Assembly (NCBI RefSeq): GCF_002803155.1
Contig: NZ_NNBP01000025.1
Span: 92,231-156,230 of the forward strand
Length of the DNA: 64,000 nt
Reading direction: 5' to 3'
DNA from: Streptomyces sp. CB02959
GTDB lineage: Bacteria > Actinomycetota > Actinomycetes > Streptomycetales > Streptomycetaceae
The position numbers and the translations under genes are program-made. The notes beneath the pieces were generated by a model. The model saw only the letters and a list, made by a program, of their open reading frames with translations. It did not search any database and was not told the origin of the DNA. How positions within the stretch are numbered: position 1 is the first letter of the stretch; every line of letters starts with the position of its first letter. Shown here one piece after another: positions 62,384 through 64,000 of this stretch.

Positions 62384-62402
62384 CCTGTGACGCCGTTACA
62401 GG
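62384..62402. repeat. CCTGTGAC-N3-GTTACAGG palindrome between convergent genes
   Basis: Eight-base arms with one G-T mismatch around a 3-base centre, overlapping the stop codon of the aldolase-like gene. It is closely related to the CTGTAAC-N3-GTTACAG units at 38797-38873, which also overlap a stop codon. Confidence 0.65.
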
Positions 62403-63619
62403 AAGGTGTGGCCCTCGCCCCGGTACGTCGGCACCGTCCCCACCACCCGATCCCCCTCGATCAGGTGCAGCTCCGCGAACCGCTCGCACAGCTCCCCGGC
62501 CTTGGCGTGCCGGAACCACACCTTGTCGCCGACCGTCAGCCCGTCCGCCGCCGCCCCCAGCAGCGGCGTCTGCACCTCGCCCGGCCCCTCCTGCGGGTCG
62601 TAGCGCAGCCCGGCCGGCAGATACGGCTCCGGCAGCCGGTCCGCCCCGGCCACCCCCGACGCCGGATAGCCGCCCCCCAGCACCGTCACGACACCGGGCC
62701 CCGGCCGGCGCACCACCGGCTGCGCGAACAGCGCCGCCGGACGCCCGCGGAACGACCGGAAGTTGTCGAACAGCCGCGGCACGTACAGCCCCGAACCGGC
62801 CGCTATCTCGGTCACCGCCGCCTCCGCCGCGGTGTGCTGCACACTCCCCGTCCCGCCGCCGTTGACGAACTCCAGCCGCGGCGCCACCGCCCGCACCGCC
62901 CGCACGGCCTCCCAGCGCCGCCGCGCCAGCTCCTTCCGGGCCGCCGCCTGCATCAGCCGGATGGTCCGCGAGAACACCGGCTTCCCGGCGACCTCGTCGC
63001 CCACCCCCGCCACATGCCCCTCGTAGGCCATCAGCCCCACCAGCCGGAATCCGGGGCGCCGGACCACGGTCCGGGCCAGCGCGGCGAGCGCCCGCGGCTC
63101 CCGCAGCGGCGACCGCCGGGCCCCGACCCGGACCTTCCCGCCCAGCAGCCGGTACGAGGTGTCCAGTTCCAGGCAGACCCGGAGCTCCTCGCCGCGGCCC
63201 GGACCGGCCGGGCGCGCGGCGTCGATCAGGTCCAGCTGCGCCGGGTCGTCGACCATCACCGTCACCGCCGCCGCGAGCCGGGGATCCCCGGCCAGCTCGG
63301 CGAAGCCGGCCCGGTCCGCCGACGGGTACGCCAGCAGCACGTCCGGGAAGCCCGACCGGGCCAGCCACAGCGACTCGGCGAGCGTGAAGCTCATGATCCC
63401 CGCGAAGCCGTCGCGCGCCAGCACCCGCTCCAGCAGGGCCCGGCAGCGCACCGATTTGCTCGCCACCCGGATCGGCTTCCCCTTCGAACGGCGCACCAGA
63501 TCGGCGGCGTTGGCGTCGAAGGCCGCCAGATCCACGACGGCCAACGGCGCGTCGAGAGGGGCGGTGGCCCGGTCGTAACAGGCTTTGTCGGCATACGCGG
63601 CGGCGAGGTCCTGGGGCAT
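62396..63619 (-). CDS. PLP-dependent amino acid deaminase/aldolase (alanine racemase-fold, D-threonine aldolase/DSD1-like)
   Basis: 407-residue fold-type III PLP enzyme. The N-terminal alanine-racemase-like barrel has the Schiff-base lysine in RVASKSVRC (Lys55), the substrate/PLP segments LMAYEGHVAGVGDE and EFVNGGGTGSVQHT, and a C-terminal beta domain with His/Cys in VWFRHAKAGELCERF that could bind the zinc used by D-serine dehydratases and D-threonine aldolases. ATG at 63619; GTG codons slightly upstream are possible but lack a better ribosome site. It would act on a D-3-hydroxy amino acid. Convergent with the phosphatase gene. Confidence 0.85.
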   Translation of the reverse strand: MPQDLAAAYADKACYDRATAPLDAPLAVVDLAAFDANAADLVRRSKGKPIRVASKSVRCRALLERVLARDGFAGIMSFTLAESLWLARSGFPDVLLAYPSADRAGFAELAGDPRLAAAVTVMVDDPAQLDLIDAARPAGPGRGEELRVCLELDTSYRLLGGKVRVGARRSPLREPRALAALARTVVRRPGFRLVGLMAYEGHVAGVGDEVAGKPVFSRTIRLMQAAARKELARRRWEAVRAVRAVAPRLEFVNGGGTGSVQHTAAEAAVTEIAAGSGLYVPRLFDNFRSFRGRPAALFAQPVVRRPGPGVVTVLGGGYPASGVAGADRLPEPYLPAGLRYDPQEGPGEVQTPLLGAAADGLTVGDKVWFRHAKAGELCERFAELHLIEGDRVVGTVPTYRGEGHTFL

Positions 63620-63835
63620 GGCCCGCAGCCTGCCAGACACCGCTACCACTGGGTAGGGGGACGAACCACGCCGGAAGCGACGTCGGGGCGTCCAGGGGTT
63701 GGAGCGGCGGCCGGGGCAGCCCTTACAGTGGCTCGACACCGCAACCAGCAGGTCAGCGGCGTGATGTCCGGATACGAACCACCCTGCCCCGATTGCTTGT
63801 CGGGTCCGGGGCACACCGTGCGAGGGGGAGCGCTG

Positions 63836-64000
63836 GTGAGCGCCGACGCCGATTACGCCGATGCTCCACGCATCCCGCCCATACCTCCGCGACCGCCGCA
63901 CCGTCCCGCCGAGCCGCCCGCCGACGAGGACCCCAAGACCACCGTCCTGCGCCCGGTCCCCGCCGACCCCACCATCCCGCCGCCCGCGGCCCCGGCCCCG
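63836..64000 (+). CDS. N-terminus of a proline-rich protein, incomplete
   Basis: A frame of at least 55 codons runs off the right edge. It begins MSADADYADAPRIPPIPP at GTG 63836 behind a very strong GAGGGGGAG ribosome site. The sequence is Pro/Ala/Asp-rich and disordered, as found in the leading segments of large Streptomyces regulatory, kinase or membrane proteins; the functional domain must lie beyond the window. An in-frame ATG at 63764 would add a CPDC motif but has a weaker ribosome site and atypical codons. Confidence 0.6.
   Translation, partial: MSADADYADAPRIPPIPPRPPHRPAEPPADEDPKTTVLRPVPADPTIPPPAAPAP

Overview
The window is a very GC-rich chromosomal segment of a Streptomyces or a very close relative. 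Three things point there. The glycerol operon has the gylR/gylCAB layout. There is a complete Pup-proteasome locus (ARC, Dop, Pup, PrcB, PrcA, PafA, then PafB/PafC and TatA/TatC). Codons are dominated by G/C in third position, with many GTG starts, GGAGG-type ribosome sites and several leaderless promoters. From memory the gene order resembles the S. coelicolor SCO1660-SCO1605 interval; this was not checked against a database. No rRNA, tRNA, CRISPR array, insertion sequence or prophage was seen, so this is core chromosome with small accessory scars.

Layout. 1-4 kb: glycerol uptake and catabolism (glpF-glpK-glpD, minus strand) and its IclR-type regulator GylR. 4.2-8.6 kb: cobalamin-dependent methionine synthase MetH and a HAD phosphatase, separated by strong hairpins. 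9-13 kb: two tandem family-5 solute-binding lipoproteins without permease genes, and an orphan NarL-type response regulator. 13-18 kb: a RecB-family Fe-S nuclease with a textbook DNA-damage promoter, a site-2 protease, tRNA m1A58 methyltransferase, a secreted protein and a ferredoxin. 18-32 kb: the Pup-proteasome system interrupted by a LacI/MFS pair, plus two FKBP-type prolyl isomerases and the WYL regulators PafB and PafC. 32-37 kb: small proteins, TatA, TatC and a large DEAD/DEAH RNA helicase. 37-43 kb: an LLM monooxygenase preceded by a Cys-Cys leader peptide, a broken ADP-ribosylglycohydrolase, an ABA4-like/membrane-protein pair with a divergent MerR regulator, an iron-regulated siderophore reductase and a 5'-3' exonuclease. 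43-50 kb: a two-gene glycine betaine ABC transporter (ATPase, and a permease fused to two binding domains), a metal-receptor protein and a TDT exporter with LysR regulator. 51-54 kb: NCS2 permease, ASST-like protein and an XRE-cupin regulator. 54-62 kb: a FadR-centred divergon that looks like an ethanolamine/gamma-glutamylation pathway, followed by a secreted phosphatase. 62-64 kb: a PLP amino-acid aldolase/deaminase-like gene and the start of a proline-rich protein.

How the genes work together. Dop activates Pup, PafA attaches it to targets, ARC unfolds the targets and PrcBA degrades them. PafB and PafC are encoded in the same region. Two other genes of the window, the RecB-like nuclease and the HelY-like helicase, carry promoters of the kind PafBC recognises, one of them a perfect match. 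In the ethanolamine divergon, permease, glutamine-synthetase-like ligase, SDR, aldehyde dehydrogenase and gamma-glutamyl hydrolase form a complete logical route from ethanolamine to glutamate plus glycine. The adjacent secreted phosphatase could feed it.

The most noteworthy non-obvious items are: the DNA-damage promoter pair; an endonuclease VII relic squeezed between pup and prcB; the 25-residue Cys-Cys-Pro leader peptide; a 72-bp tandem repeat that duplicates a gene tail with its terminator; 32-bp spaced CTGTAAC-N3-GTTACAG palindromes with a related copy 24 kb away; and several perfect operator-like or terminator-like inverted repeats.
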